Source of the DNA: Otis tarda
Taxonomy: Eukaryota; Chordata; Aves; Otidiformes; Otididae
DNA length: 64,000 nucleotides
Assembly (NCBI GenBank): GCA_026413225.1
Contig: CM048552.1
Location: 194,259,553-194,323,552, forward strand
Direction of reading: 5' to 3'
Both the position numbers and the translations under genes were made by a program. This document shows, piece by piece, positions 38,683 to 53,600 of this stretch. Under the pieces are notes generated by a model. It ran no database searches, had not been told where the DNA came from, and saw only the letters and a program-made list of their open reading frames with translations. Within the stretch, counting starts at the first letter, position 1. Every line of letters starts with the position of its first letter.

Positions 38683-41600
38683 GTGAGTGAGGGGCCGGGG
38701 CCCAGGCCCGGGCCCCCCCGCCCCGCCGGCTCCCCGGGGGCGGGGCGGTGGAAGGGGCTGCGGGAGAGGCGTGCGGGGGGAGGCCGGGCTTGCCCCGTGG
38801 CGGGTGGGGCGGGGCGGAGAGGGGAGGGGTCCCAGGCCCGGGAACGCTGGTGTGGGTGGGGATCGGGGTTTAATCGGCTTTGGGAGGCTCGGCCTGGGTG
38901 TGGATGGGATTGGGCGCGGGGGGAGCGCTGGCCGTGAGCGGGACAGGAGTGCGTGGGGACTGCTTTTCCCCCGAGCCAGGAGGGAGAGCTTTAGGACATC
39001 GCCTCCGGTCCGGGGTGGCTCGTTGCCGGGCTACTTTTAGGGCAGGGTTTCGAGAAGCGCTCTCCTTCTCCCCACCCCCCCGGCGTTTGTCCCCGGCTGC
39101 CCCAGTGCCTCTCTCCGGTGCTGTGGGGCTGTAACCGCCGGCCCAGTAGCAGGCGGGTGCTCCTCTGCTCACCCGGAAAAGTGTTCGCATCCCGCGGGAT
39201 CTGCCCAGCCGGGCACGCTCCAAGCGTTGGCGTGTAATTTGGCTTGTTTGCATCGATCCCGGTCCTGATAGGAGGCTCCTTCCAGTCATTGCTTTTTCAT
39301 TACTCCCTCTCTTGATAAATTAGAGTTATAAGCAGATACACAGATGTGATAGGGCTATTTGTTTTTTTTTAAGGGGTGGAGAGCTCGGTAGATTCACTGA
39401 TGGAGGAAAGCTGAATTTAAAGGAGGGAGTTATCCCTTAGTCAGTAGAAGTCACTGTACTTGTAATGGAAGAGATGAGTTGATGGTTCATAGCCGAAGAT
39501 CTTGCATTTATGCTCTTTTCTGCCTATTCCATGGCTAAACAAACAAATCTGTTTCTACAGGGGAAGGGAAGAAATGGTTAAGGGGAAAAATGCACTCTGT
39601 CACCTGGTTTGTTAATTTGCTGAGTTAATGAATCTTGTAACGTCAAACAGTGGGAACTGCTGATGTTTTATATTACTGGAAACTGATTTATGACTTTCAT
39701 AAATCTTGCTGCAAAGAAGCTTTAACATCTCAAACACATTTCAGAGATGGCACGTGAGAATTTTGAATGCATGTCTATAAGCCTGTGGGGTGAGATTGCT
39801 CAGTTGATCAACTGGAGTAATGCTTTTTCTGGTACGGGAGATCACATCTTTTCATTTGGACTTGGAGAGTCTGACTTCTTGAGTTCGTGAGCTGTATACC
39901 AAGATCTTTATATGGCCAAGTGTTGTAGGACATGCACCACATACTTCAGGAGTTTTCATTCTGTTAAGTGGTTAGATTCTAGGTTAGACTGTTGAGTGTG
40001 ATTGATTCTTGAGCTAGGACGATCTAATTTTACTGCAGTTCTAGCTAGCATGTTTTCACTCACAGTTGACCACTAACACTTCTGTAACATAAGTTCAGTG
40101 CTGGCCCCTTGATTTAGGTCCAGCGTGGGACCTCACCTTACTGCTTCTGGACAGCATAGAATTTGTAGGTCTGGACTGACCAAGCAGCTAGTTTAAGATT
40201 ATTCTGTATGTATGGTTGTTAGAAATAACATTACATCATTGACATTATGTCATTGACATGTAGGTCAATTTCAAACCATTTTTTTTTTCAACTAAAATCT
40301 TCTTATGATTAACTAAAGTGTCTGTATCTGTGAAGCTGAAATTCTGACGGCAATTAGATCTTGTCTGCCCAATCATAATCCTGTGCACTGAGGTGGATAA
40401 ACTCCAGGCATAAGGTTTTTCCTGTGCCTTTCTGATGTATAGTACTGTGAGATGGGACAGCTAGCATAGGATACCTCCTGTAAGAGTTTTTTCCACACTT
40501 AATAGATAATATAAGATTGTGCTTAAAATATTTCAGTAAAGATAGTGTGAAGAAGCATTTGATTAGAAGAATGTGGTTATGGTCAGGCAGTTCTTTTTAG
40601 TTTTAACAAGAGTCATATACTCACATTTAAGCATATGTTCTGCAAAAAAAATTAAAAAGGAATGAAATTGCTGAGTAATATTATTCTTTTTTTTCTGACA
40701 ATTCTTTGTCAGACATATCTTTTTGATAAACTGCCAGACAACTTCCTAAAAATTCTTACAAGTTTTTCTTGCCTTTCCCCATGCCTCTTACAAGAACTCT
40801 CAGGCTGTTGCTTCTATTCATGTGGTTGGTTAGTACAAAACCAGTAACAGGCAATTTTTGTCAAGAGACAGTTTGTGCCTACACAAACCTAATACGCACA
40901 TAAGCTTATAATCTGCAACAGAGCAGTCTGGAACTCTGTTGAAGCTCTTCTATCACAGTCCTGCGTTTCATTACTTCCTTTTTTGTATCCAAATTAAAAT
41001 TTCACTTCTGCTGACTCACTTATATTTTATGCATCTTATCCTTGTTGTTCAAGCTCTGAATATTAGAAAGCAGTATATTATGCTTTACAGTACTGGCAGG
41101 TTGTGTGAGTACAGTGAAGAGTGATATCCAGTATTTTTATTTTATTAGCCACAGTGTCTTTTGAGATGATCTTATAAGAACACATTCTGTCTACAAAGGG
41201 TTGGCTCTTTTGTACGCTTCGTTAGATCATTGATCTATACTCTGGTGTTCATACCAGTGATGGCAGCGCTCTTCCTGTAGTACTGTCTCCTAGTGTTGTA
41301 TCCCCTTTGAGCTTCCTTGGACTTCTTTGCTCTACGTCATGGCTCCTGTGGTTCCTTGTGCTGTAGTAAGTCTTAATTATGCAGCTGGAGATTGTGGAAA
41401 AGCAGTGGAAAATACCTTTGCCCTTGAGTGGTTTAGCCACTGTTCTTGTTGCAAAATGGATGAAGTGTGTGGTTTTGTTTTTTCTTTTTTTTTTTTTTTT
41501 CAAATGTCTTTGCATTAAAAGTAGAACTTGGACCCTCATCCATGCATTAAATTGCAGTCAAAGTCTTACCTGACTGAATTATATTGTTTTTTTTTGTGCA

Positions 41601-44600
41601 TGGCTGAGAAGTGGAAAAGTAACCCATGCTAACTACAGTGAAGATATGCCCCAAGCTGTACTCACCTTAAAATAGAGATTGAATCTAGTACTCCTGACTT
41701 TTGCTTCTGTTGTCTAGAACATCGCAAATGCTTGCCAGCAGTTGAAAGATATCAAATCTTGCAGTAGCTGAAGTAAAGAGAAGATAGAAATTATCTTTGT
41801 AGCTTAAAAACTACAAAAAGCTACAAAGACGTTGGTCTCGGACATACAGAAGGAAGTTGTAGTGGTAGTAGTACTTGTTTTTCAGCGTTTCTTCTAGAAA
41901 TGGGTTGATTATGTTAGCACAACCTGAAAGAGTTTTAATGAAATTTAAAAATGATGCTAATCTAGAAGCTGTAGCATTAGACATGAAAATACTTTCTTCG
42001 TGTTTCAAATATTCGTCTACGTGTTCCCTTCTGTATCTGCTAGTTTAGCATCTTGTATACAGAGTCAGAGTCACTAAATGTCTTCAGTGATCGATTCAGC
42101 CCCCCGACGCTGACATCAAATACTTAGTTTGTGGCTAGATCTGGATTGTATGATGTAACAGTGTGTTCTGCATGGTAAGTCTCTGCATATCTTAGAGTCT
42201 GAATTTTTGTTTTGTTTTTGAGAGGGCTAAGACTTGTGGAATCATGCTGAATGGCTGGCTATTGTCCTTTCAAACAGCCTGTCTGCTGTCTAAGGGTCCT
42301 CTCAGCAGTACTCTTTTGCCTGTTTCAGTCACATTTGACAAGGATGAAGAGGTCTCAGAGGTACTTAAGTTCAAACAAACATCTTGAGGGGAAAAAAGGG
42401 CAGCTTAGAGTAAACAGACCTAGTAAGTGCCCAGCTGAGGGAAGGCTGGAGTGCAGCCACCTCGGATGTCATAGCAGAGAGGCTTTATAAAAACACTTAA
42501 TTGCAGGAAAATTTTATAACTGTGAGATAAGCGTACATATATGGACTGCATTACTGCCTAAGGAATTACTCGTTTACAGTAAGATTTTCAAACCTGATTG
42601 TGAAATCTGCACTTAATGTAAATTGATGTTTGCCAGAGTTTGCAGTCAGCCAGAAATGGCTATGAGGTACTCACTCCTGTTCCTTCTAATTGCACTGTCT
42701 TCTCTGAAGCACAAATTAAAATACTTACTTAAACATTAATTGATGATCAGGTTAACAGATTCCACTGGAAAGCCTACAGAAGACTCATGCTGGAAGAAGT
42801 GAGAATTGAGAATTACAGCAAGGAAAGAAAAGTTGTGAAAAAACATAGCTTCAAGGTGAGGAGGTGATAGAAAAGAAAGCAGAAGAGAAGGGGACTAAAA
42901 TGACACAGAGAAAATAGCAGTGTTATGATATTCCTTTATCCAGCTATCTGACTTGCTTATGTAGCAGAGCTGGCGAGAAGGAACATGTGCTGTGTCTCAG
43001 CCACTGCATTTCACTCTGGCATCGTGACCTGAATCCACCTTGACTGGTGGACTGGAGTGTTCAGACACGTGTTCTGTTGTGGTGATTCTGTTACAAGCAC
43101 GTTACCTGTTGGATAAGTATTTGTTAGACAGTTGGGGTAAGAGCTTAAACCACAGTAGGGAGGTTCAGTCATCTGTTGGAGTTTTTATCAGGAAAGTATT
43201 TAATGATAAATACGACATGAAGACTGAAGCATGATTGTGGCATTTGTCATCATCATTTTTGTAGATACAACATGCTACAATATGGTAATAAAAGATGAGT
43301 CTGTAGATTTGCTCTTTAAAATACTGGCTTTGTGTCACTGCTTAGTATACTAATTAATTTAGATGAATTTGTTTTAAATTTACATCAAAATATGAATTTG
43401 ACTCTAAATTAACATAAACCAAATGTCAAATATGAGACACTAAGAAAAAATTCCTGAAGTTCTGTAGCTGTAAAGCAGTATTTATAACAGCACAGGGCTG
43501 GATAATTTCAGTTATATAAATGTTCCTTTTTCTTTTTACTGCTATATATACATACGTTCATCTTGCAAGTTCTAAGCACAAAGAACAATGAAATACAAAC
43601 TTGGACTCTAGTTTTGCTGACAGAATTTCTAGCTGTGTCAGTGGGATTAACTGATCCTATTACTAGAAAAGCTTGAATAGTTAGGTTGATCGTTTACGTA
43701 AGCTTTGCATTTACTTTTTAAACTACTGAAGCAACTAATTTGCATTAAGACTTCTAGGAATGATTCTTAAAAATGTGGTAAAAGGATGTTTATTAATTCA
43801 TATTGTCTACTTTTCTCTTTTAGATTTGTTGAAAGAAAGAGATGTATAAAAGCCCTGTATAGAGAGTAGCTTTTATTTTCTTAGCTTAGGAAGTTTGCTA
43901 AAGTTAAATCCTTTTAATGAATGATTTATTTCAATAAGGTCTATCTGATCTTTCAGTTGAGGAAAAAAAAAATCTAGACCTTTTTGTAGTGTAGAACCAG
44001 AATAGTGTGTTAACATAAGTAGACCAGAACTGGAAAACATTTTAACGATTTTTCATAAACTCAAATTCTTTTTATAATTCCATGAAAATGGGAAATTGTA
44101 AAAGCAACATACTTCTTTCTATGAAACAGGAATTATGTGGGTTAACAAAGCATGTGAAACACACCACAGTGTGCAGTTTATCAACAAAACCAGTTGAGCA
44201 AATGTGATGGTTTTGTGGTTTTTTTTTTCTTTTTTTTTTTTTTTTTCTCCCCCTCTGCATTTTGTGCGATTAGGTAAGTCTGATTTTTCTAAAAGATGAA
44301 TATAATGCTTATACGTGTACTTTTTAAGCAGTGAAAGATTTCTAAGGTCACCATCAGATCCTGTTTTAAATACATCTCACAGGCTTCCTATCTTGTCTGC
44401 TAGTGTAATTCAACCTTTAACTAAAAAATCTTTGAAGGTAATAGTTTTGATCTTTTGGGACCCCACTTAATAAGTGTCATTATGAGATGTGTTGCTGTTG
44501 AAAATCCGTCTGATTGGAGGAAACTGAAGCAAAGGCACCTAATATTGTGAACAGTGTTACCCCAGGAATTTTCTGGAATTATACAATATAAATACGACTT

Positions 44601-47600
44601 GTCTTGTTGGCAGTATTTTAGTTTTTAGCAATATGATTTAATTCTGTATTGGGCGGGTACTAGACGAAGTCCGTTTCAAGTCTGGCAGTGAGTGACTGGG
44701 GAAGAACTGTAGAAGCATCATTACATCTTTTCATGTTTTGAAGATCAATTCCACGAAAGAGCCAAGCCCAGAGCCCTAATGTGCTGAGTCTCAGCTTCAT
44801 ATGTGAGAGTAACTTATTTTTGACTTCAGTATTCAAAACAGAAGGAAATATGACTGTACCTAGTTGTTGTGGTGGAAAATATGCCGTCTATTCTTAGTGG
44901 GGCTCAAAAAGATGGGTGTGATAGACATACCAAATGTGAAAAGAAGGTAATTCTGTGCTATCTTATCATTTTCCTTGCTCAGGCAGAGATGTTTTTACTT
45001 TGTACTCAATAAATCTTTTGTCTTAGTTGCACATGATTAGAATTACAGCACTATGTCTTTAATTAATTAAGAAAATAACACTATTTGTAAGTGTTTTAAA
45101 ACTATGAACTGAAACAATCCAAATATTCTGTAGTTAGATTATCAAGTTGTTTATTACTAACGCATGTTCTTTTGCAAATAAATGAACAGCAAGGATTATT
45201 GAATCCCACTCAGCATATTTCACTTCTGCTTCCTGGACTAGAGACAGTATCAAAAGAAATATGTTTCCATTTTGATTGGCAGGCAAAATAACAGATATAA
45301 ACTGATTAAATTTAGCTATTCTGTTTGCTCTTAGACTTGATTTATATAAATACATGGAAAAGGATGAATTCATATATGTTGATAAAACATAACTGGAAGA
45401 GTGGAATTGTGTATTTCTTCTTTACCAGAAGAGTCCATCAGTCACAGTGCATTAACTAGTCCACGCTTGAGAAGTGGGCCCATGTGAACTCCTGAAGTTC
45501 AACAAGGCCAAGTGCAAGGTCCTGCATGTGGGTCGGGACAATCCCAGGCACAAATAGAGACTGGGCGGAGAATGGACTGAGAGCAGACCTGAGGAGAAGG
45601 GCTTGGGGATGTTGGTTAATAGGAAGCTCAACATGAGCCAGCAATGTGCACTTGCAGCCCAGAAAGCCAACTACATCCTGGGTTGCATCAGAAGTGTGAC
45701 CAGCAGATCAAGGGAGGTGATTCTGCCCCTCTACTCCGCTCTCGTGAGACCCCACCTGGAGTACTGCGTCCAGCTCTGGAGCCCCCGGCATAAGAAGGAC
45801 ATGGACTAGTTGGAGTGAGTGCAGAGGAGGGCCACGAAGATGATCAGAGGGCTGGAGCACCTCTCCTGTGAGGACAGGCTGAGAGAGTTGAGGCTGTTCC
45901 GCCTGGAGAAGAGGAGGCTCTGGGGACACCTTATAGTGGTCTTCCAGTACCTGAAGGAGGCCTACAAGAAAGCTGGAGAGGGACTTTTGAACAGGGCATG
46001 TAGTGATAGGACAAGGGGTAATGGCTTTAAACTGAAAGAGAGTAGATTTAGATTAGGTGTAAGGACAAAATACTTCACTATGAAGGTGGTGAGGTGCTCG
46101 AACGGAGAAGCTGTGGATGCCCCATCTGTGGAAACATTCAAGGCCAGGTTGGACGGGGTTTTAAGCGACCTGATCTAGTGGAAGGTGTCCCTGTCCATAG
46201 CAGGGGAGTTGGAACTAGATGTTCTTTAAAGGTCCTCTCCAACTCAAACCATTCTATGGTGCTATGAGTCACTAGTGGCACAGACAAGAAAGAGTATTCT
46301 AATACATGTCAAAAAAACAAGTGAAAGCACTAGTAAATGAGTGCTGCTATAGCGAGATTTATTTTTTCTAATTATCAATAATTAAATTAATTTTATACTT
46401 GTAGTGTTTTATTCTTGCTCAGGAAAACATTGCTATTCCTGGTTATTGAGTTTCTCTTTTACTTGTAATGCTTTTCTGTCTCTAGGAAGAATAAAAGTTC
46501 TGTTTTGTGGGGGGGTTTGTTCTTGTTCACTTACCTATAGCTAAGGTCTAAAGGTTTAAAAAAAGTGGGCTTACACATGCAACATGATTTAGTTACGTGA
46601 GTCACCTTTTATCTTTATTGTTTCCTGCTTCTTGAGGGCACAGGATAGCATTGGAGGGAAGGATCTAGCATAGCGCACGTGTGAAGGGAGAAATACATCT
46701 TAAGAATTTTGACAACAAATGTAAGTTTTGAGATAAGAAATTTATTTTAAAGGTGAAATTTTTGGTTTTACTTTTGACATTTACAGCTCAGTAAAGCTAG
46801 AGGATAAAATGGTTACAGCAAATTAGTGAAAAGATGATCCACCAAGGTATCAACTGATATTTATTGTAGAAAGGGATAGGTCAAACCCCCCCTGTTACCC
46901 TCCAGTACGACTAACACCAGTGTAATCTTCAAAGCACATTAGGCTGGTTATGAATCAAGTCTTTGTAAGAGAAATGCTGCCTACTAGGTTGGATGGTGAC
47001 AACAAGGTAGGAAATTTGCAGTTGAAAACTGCAATTGTTTGCCTGCTGCTGATGTTTTTAGACAGAGTTTTTAGTATAAAGTGGCCTTTTATTCTTTTTT
47101 TTTTTTCTTTAGACAAGTGCTGGGTGCATTTTCATTAGTGTTTTAGTTCAGGTAAGGTGTGTGCAATTCTGAAACGATTCTCCCAGGCATCCCAATTTAC
47201 CATACTTTGGTTTGCATCTTGGAATGGTCTTAAAGTGCACAAATTAGATTCCTTTTGGAGGAAACTAAATCAAGCAACATAGTTCAGCTGCAACTGAGTG
47301 TTCAGTCACAGAGGCGGCCTAGAACCAATCTGGCAAAAACCCTCTGAAACCCAAAGTGTGTATGTTAGATCATAAGCACCAACTGATTTGCTTTACAGAT
47401 TGGCTCCAATTATCTTATCCATATGTTAGCTGTTTGTGTGTCTCAGGAGTACTGGTTCAACATGTAGCACCACAGTAGTGTGACCTCTGAGGCAGTGAGA
47501 AAAGGGAATAGTAAAGGCGGATGTGATATTTAACAATGTTATTGCTTTAGCAAGTGAAAAACTGAACAAACAAACCCCACCATCGTGTGTCTGTACTCTT

Positions 47601-50600
47601 TTCCATTGAAATGTAACAATGTCAGAGTTATTTTAATTTATGTAACAACTTTGGGAGAATCTATGTCTGTAAAACTTCAAAATCGGAAAAATTCAACTGT
47701 ACTTAATTAAAAGATGCTACACTTTCCTCTCCCACTGAATTTTTAATTCCGCTAAACTGAAATAAAACACTCATTTGGTTAATGTTAAATGTGTTAATTT
47801 ATAGAAACCTCAAGCTCTTCTGAAAATAAAAGTTGAGAAACTTAATGAAGGGCCTTTAATGATAAACATGGATTATTATCCCTTCATTAAAAAAATTAGA
47901 ATCTAAGGGGATCTTTGATACATACAGTAAAATAATATAGCCTTTTTTCTTTAACTTGGTGGGGAAGATAAGCAATAAATGTTCAACTGATTTGAACATG
48001 ATTAAATCATAAACTTATGATTTATCTCGTATCAATTTGAAGTTAAACACAGGATTAAGAGTACAGTAGTTCAGCTTTACACCTAACTTTCATTATGTAT
48101 GAAAACATTATTATATAATAATTGATATTTTAACATTGTTTCCAGAATAATTTTCAATAACAAATAAAAGTTAAGCAAATCTTGATTTCATATTGTGTTG
48201 CTGAACCTTAGTTGCTGAACTTTCCACTTTATAAAGCTATATTGCATTAACTGTGACAAATACATGTTCTGTATGCCTGTATAATTATCTCTGTGCTGGA
48301 AGGGGGTTAATGTAAGGCAGTGTTTGGTGATGTATAGATTTTATATTAATATGATGCAAAAACTGGTAAATGCTGGCATTATTGCAATATTAGCTTTTTT
48401 GGACTTCTGTTGTGCCTCTGTTCCTTCCCACTTCTGGCTAAAGACCTTGCGTGCTTCTGCTCAGAAGGGTATGGAAACTGGAGGTGGGCGTACTGACCAA
48501 AGCTGATGATGTTTCTTTCTGTCCCCTGCACAATGTCAAAGCCAAGTTGCTGTGTGGGGACTGAGCATTTATTGCATGGGTTGTTCAGTAAGCCCCAGAA
48601 AAGAGAGCTTCATTTGGGGATCTTCCCACATCCCAGTTAAGTGGCAGAGGGAGGAATTCTAAACTCTGCAGCATACATCACAGACTGAAATCTCTCAAGT
48701 CCACATCCCAAGCCCAGTAAGTCAATTTTGGATGATAGAAAGAGAGAGACTCCACATCTGCCATAAACCTCTGCTCTCCTATTGTCCAAAAGATGATATG
48801 GTACCATAATAGTTGGTGATGTCACAGTGCTTCCCCTCTGCATCTGTATTTGCATAATGGCAGAGTCAGCTGGGACTGATAATGTGTACTGTAATACTGA
48901 ATGGGAAACCTTTTGTAGCAAGGGATAGTTAGATTTTAAAATAGCTTTTGCGGGTCAGGTGTGAACGTGCATTTTAGCATACTCTTTCAAGCCCCTGCTG
49001 CATACTATGCTTTCGCTCTCTGCAACCAACACAGCATGCCCAGTATAAATTATTACTTTGGAAGGCGGCATAACATCCTGCATGAAAGAGGAAAAGAGAG
49101 CTGTAGAGGGAAATCTGAATAGCTTGAGGGTTTTTATATTGGTGTAAAACATCCATGCTGGTTTGTAGTAATAAAACGTTCATAAACAACTGCCTTCAAA
49201 CGTAACTAATGCCATGCTTTGAAATAATGTGAAAGTCTAAGCCCTGAATGAAACAGCCTTGAATAATCAGAAAACCATAATTATACTGGAGTATCTTAGT
49301 ATGTCTTTCTGATTACCAAGTCAGGATCTTTATTGTGCTAGAAAACTAAATACCGTGTTCAGGTCTGTACAAAACAGAAACATCAAAGTTTATACCATAA
49401 TATTCTTCCTTCCAAAGATAGAATAAAGCAGCTACTCCACCCTAGCTTTGAAAAGAGAAAGAATTTCCTAAAAGCCTGCTCTTGAATTTATTTATTTTTA
49501 AAGAAGGAGAGATTTTAACAGTAGGATAAAAAGGCCTCCACAGTTCCTTTTTTCCTAGTTTATTTGTAAAATAATATCCACCTTGCCAGAGGTCATGGGT
49601 GTCTTTCAATAAGGCTGCAAAACTAAATATTCAGAAGTTGTGGAGTGCCTTAATCTTAAATGAGAGTTTGTAACCTCTTTTCCTTACCACTATCATCACC
49701 ATTTGAGAACAGTTTCTAAAGTAGTAAGCCTGGGAGCCAGATCCCCAGTAAAGGAGAGACTTTATCATAATTGCAGAGGATATGACTGATAAAAAAGCAG
49801 CTGGGGCTGTGTTGTGAATGGAGCAGAGCTGTACTGTCTCAAGTGAGGAATTATGCTGTCTTTTGCTCTGTTGTAGTTAAAGTTGTTGCTTCCTAATGGG
49901 TCTTTGACCATGGGTTTTCAGTTTCAGAACTACTGACCTAGACTGTGTAACTGCTCGTAAGTTTTGTGGTACCACAATCACATCATGGCAGATTTCATAA
50001 TAGATTTCATTTCATTTCATTTTAATTTTATACATTTTGGTACAGTCTTAATATTAATTCTGACTCCCTTCCCCCAATGTGTAATTAATCTCTGAAATCC
50101 CGTGGGCTATTTTTAATGCAGTTTGTGATTTTGATTTAATTTTGCCGTTGTAATGTCTAGGACTATTTGCTACATTTGTGATGTAAAGAAGGAATTTTTT
50201 GGGAAGGAGTCGCATCTGTTTTTAAGATTTTTCACTGTATGCTATGTGCTATTTTAGCTTCGGTTAGGCCTGACTTTGGACTGGAATATTCATGCTCATA
50301 TATTAGTTTGATAGAGGATATATATATGTATATATATATAAAAATCAGTGTTGTATGCAACAAAAGGGGTTTAGAGTTGGATACATCTGCTTTTCTCTAA
50401 AAGCAATCAGTGTAAGAGACCACAGAAGGATATTTTTTTCTCTGAATTTTCAAGAGTAGAAGTTATTCTGTCTCTGAAAAAAAAAAAACCCTCTCCTTCC
50501 TTTGAAATTCAGTGTTTATTGCACCAGTTCAGTCAGCAGTGATTGGTTGGAACCACAGGTTAACCAAAGTTACATTCTCTGACTTCTTTTTCAGGATCAG

Positions 50601-53600
50601 ACCCAAGAGATTTTTTTGGGCAAAGGCTGCAGCATTTGTAATGCACACTAAAGCTAGTTATACTGTGCTGACTTTTAATTTTTCAAAGTTCAAGGTATTT
50701 AGCAAAGCACTTTGAACATTTTATAGTTTTGGTGTAAGTGGAAGAGACCATTCTTCTTGCTTCCTATGAATAATCTGCATTTCTTAATATTTTCTGAAAT
50801 ATGCTACATAGTATGAAAATTACACTTGTTAAGGGGAGCTCACAATTTCGCCTTGTATCACATGCATTGCAATACTGTATTAATGCAATTGTTATTAAAG
50901 AAGATCCACTCTGAAAATAATAAATACAGAACATCAAAACAGTGTAATTGCATGAAAATACGTGAAAATGATGTAACTTACTTTGAGGTGTTTTTTAATA
51001 GAACGTATTTAGAAACATCCCTCTAAGGTATTTTCGATTATGTTGAAATAATTTTCTTGTGGTAGAAGAGTATTAGGTTCTTTATTATAAGTATGTAAGT
51101 ATTAAGTTACAGCAAAGAAGACCTGCTGTCTGCTTTAAGACCTGTGTGAAATGGATTTGTGGACAATCTAAACATCCTGAGAGTGCAAATCAACAGAGAA
51201 CTCAAAGGACTGATTTTTCTGCATTCATGGCTAACATCGTGCCTATGAGCCTGTCTTTGCATTAAGCAGTAGACTAACTAAACAAGTTTGGTTAACGTGT
51301 CATGTAGGATTGTTGAGCTCCACTCCACTCCACTCCACTTTCTCCCCCCCTCCAGGGTATAGATAGGAAGGTGTTTAATCTGTTTTCAAATTTAGTCTTT
51401 CATTTATTTTTGTTTTCTTCCCTCCTGACTAGAGAGAGCTTCATTGTAAGTAAGTTTAATAAACCTGAAGTCTTACGATCTGAGATCTGAAGATACTGGT
51501 TTGGTGTTAACAAGGTATATGGCTGTGACAAGGATTTTTTGGTGGTGGTTTTTTTTTTTTTGGTTCATTGGTTTTCATCATTTATCCTTGAAAAAAAAAC
51601 CCACCACTTTTTTTTTTTCACAACTAGTTAAATTCACTGTGTACATAGTTACAACAGTAATATTTTACTTCTTTTGATTTTTCTAGGGCGCCAATGCCTC
51701 AGCTTTGGAGAAAGAGATTGGTCCGGAACAATTTCCAGTCAATGAGCACTATTTTGGTTTGGTTAATGTAAGTTTCAGTCCATAGTTTCATGGCTTTGAA
51801 ATGCCACGCGTGGATTTGTTAAATTACAAGACTGTGACTGAATGAATAATTAAAACACTGAAAGATACAGCCATTGAATATTTATACTTATTGAAGTGTG
51901 TTTCAATATTCAGTGTATTTGTTGAAATATGCTACTGAAATGATTGCTGAAATTGGACTGTGTATTTAATACTTTATTTCATTTTACTAATTGTAGGGTA
52001 CTTTTTAAATTACTTTGTTGCTATTAAAATGTATAAGTTTTTTAAAAAAGCTGATTAAATATGGAGCTTGTAGTTAATAATATGCCAATCTAAGTGAATA
52101 AATACAGTAAAAGTAAAAAATCTGTGATAGACTGCTGATTATGTGAAGTGTTCACATTTGGTATTTGTATTAAGATTTTGAAAAAATACTGAGCCCAAAG
52201 GGGAAAGAAATGGTAGAAAAAAACATACTGAATTGTTCAATTCAATCATTAGTTTTAAGGAATAATTTAAACTTTAATTTGTAGTATTACCCATGAAAAG
52301 TGTATCTGGATAGAAATTGCATTATTCTGAAATAAAATATTAAACAATTTTATTTGTTGGGGAATATTTAAACCAAGTTGATTTAACAAGAGCTATTATC
52401 TTGTGTTTCTTAATGAAACTAGTTACTTCTAATGCTGTCCTGCTACTATAACATATGTCTCTACCTCTAGGTTCTTAGCACTGACATGGTTCAAGAGTCT
52501 GCAGTCCAACTGTTATGCAGTCAGTAAACACTCCTACTGATAAGCTGACTTACATGCATCTCGAATGCCATGCCTTAAATTAGTGTTTTTTCCTTTCTGA
52601 TGAAAGTTTAAATACCTTCAAAAAAAGAGGAAATACAGTAGTTTACCTGTTAACACTTGTTATTAGTTCTGTAGCAGAGCTTAGACTTCCCATCAAAGCT
52701 GTTATTATATTTTCTCAAATCTATTATTCTGTTGACAGATAACCTGTTTTCCTGATTTCTTGTCCAAGTCCAGAGACGATTTAAGACTTAACAGTAAAAT
52801 TGTATTGTATGCCTGATCTTGAAGTTTTACATATTTTGTACTCTTAAGAAAAGTTTAGATAAAGGACAATCTCCCTAATATATAACGAGTATCACCAATT
52901 GCTGACTTTCTGTAGTCCAGATGGATTAGGAAATTTGAGGGGAGATCTATCTTTAAGTCATTGCCCTCAACTGTACACATAAGAGGTAGGCAGCTAAAGT
53001 ATCTCAGAGTGTTCTTCACTTTCTGTGTAGTACAGGAATGTTGCTTATTTTGGCTTCAAACTACAAAGTTTTATGGACCAAAATTCTTTGAACTGTAACC
53101 TGATAAAATTGTATTCTATCTGTGGCACACTGCTGCTGTGTATATCTATTCCATTCCATCTATGGCACACTGCTGCTGTGTTTTTCAGGTACTGTGGTTG
53201 GCTAAGGAAATTCAGTCATATTGTTGCTTGGATGATTTCATAGAATCATAGAATGGTTAGGGTTGGAAGGGACCTTCAAAGGTCAGCTAGTCCAACCCCC
53301 CTGCAAGGAGCAGGGACATCCCCAACTAAATCAGGTTGCTCAGAGCCTCATCCAACCTGGCCTTGAACGTTTCCAGGGATGGGGCATCCACCACCTCTCT
53401 GGGCAACCTGTTCCAGTGTTCTACAACTCGCATTGTAAATAAATTTTTCCTGATATCTAATTCAAATCTACCTCTCTCTATTTTAAAACCATTAGCCCTT
53501 GTCCTATCACAACAGGCCCTACTGAACAGCCTTTCCCCATCTTTCTTGTAGGCCCCCTTGAGGTATTGGAAGACCGCTGTAAGGTCTCCCCGGAGCCTCC

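Larger units (their letters stand above)
38130..39180 (+). promoter_or_regulatory. USP12: USP12 CpG-island promoter
   Basis: Dense CpG and GC-box sequence flanks the first USP12 exon. Just before the coding start lies an inverted CCAAT box with an attached GC box (GATTGGGCGG, 38608-38617) and AAGATGGCGC (38618-38627), a close YY1 match. No TATA box was seen. The true start site cannot be fixed from sequence. If YY1 sits in its usual place, transcription starts within about 40 bp upstream of it. Confidence 0.75.
46268..51686 (+). other. USP12 intron 1, right part
   Basis: AT-rich with small simple repeats: (TA)n at 50318-50341 and a CCACT repeat at 51319-51339. T-rich runs at 51541-51560 and 51608-51619 precede the exon 2 acceptor. 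No gene was recognised. Confidence 0.55.
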
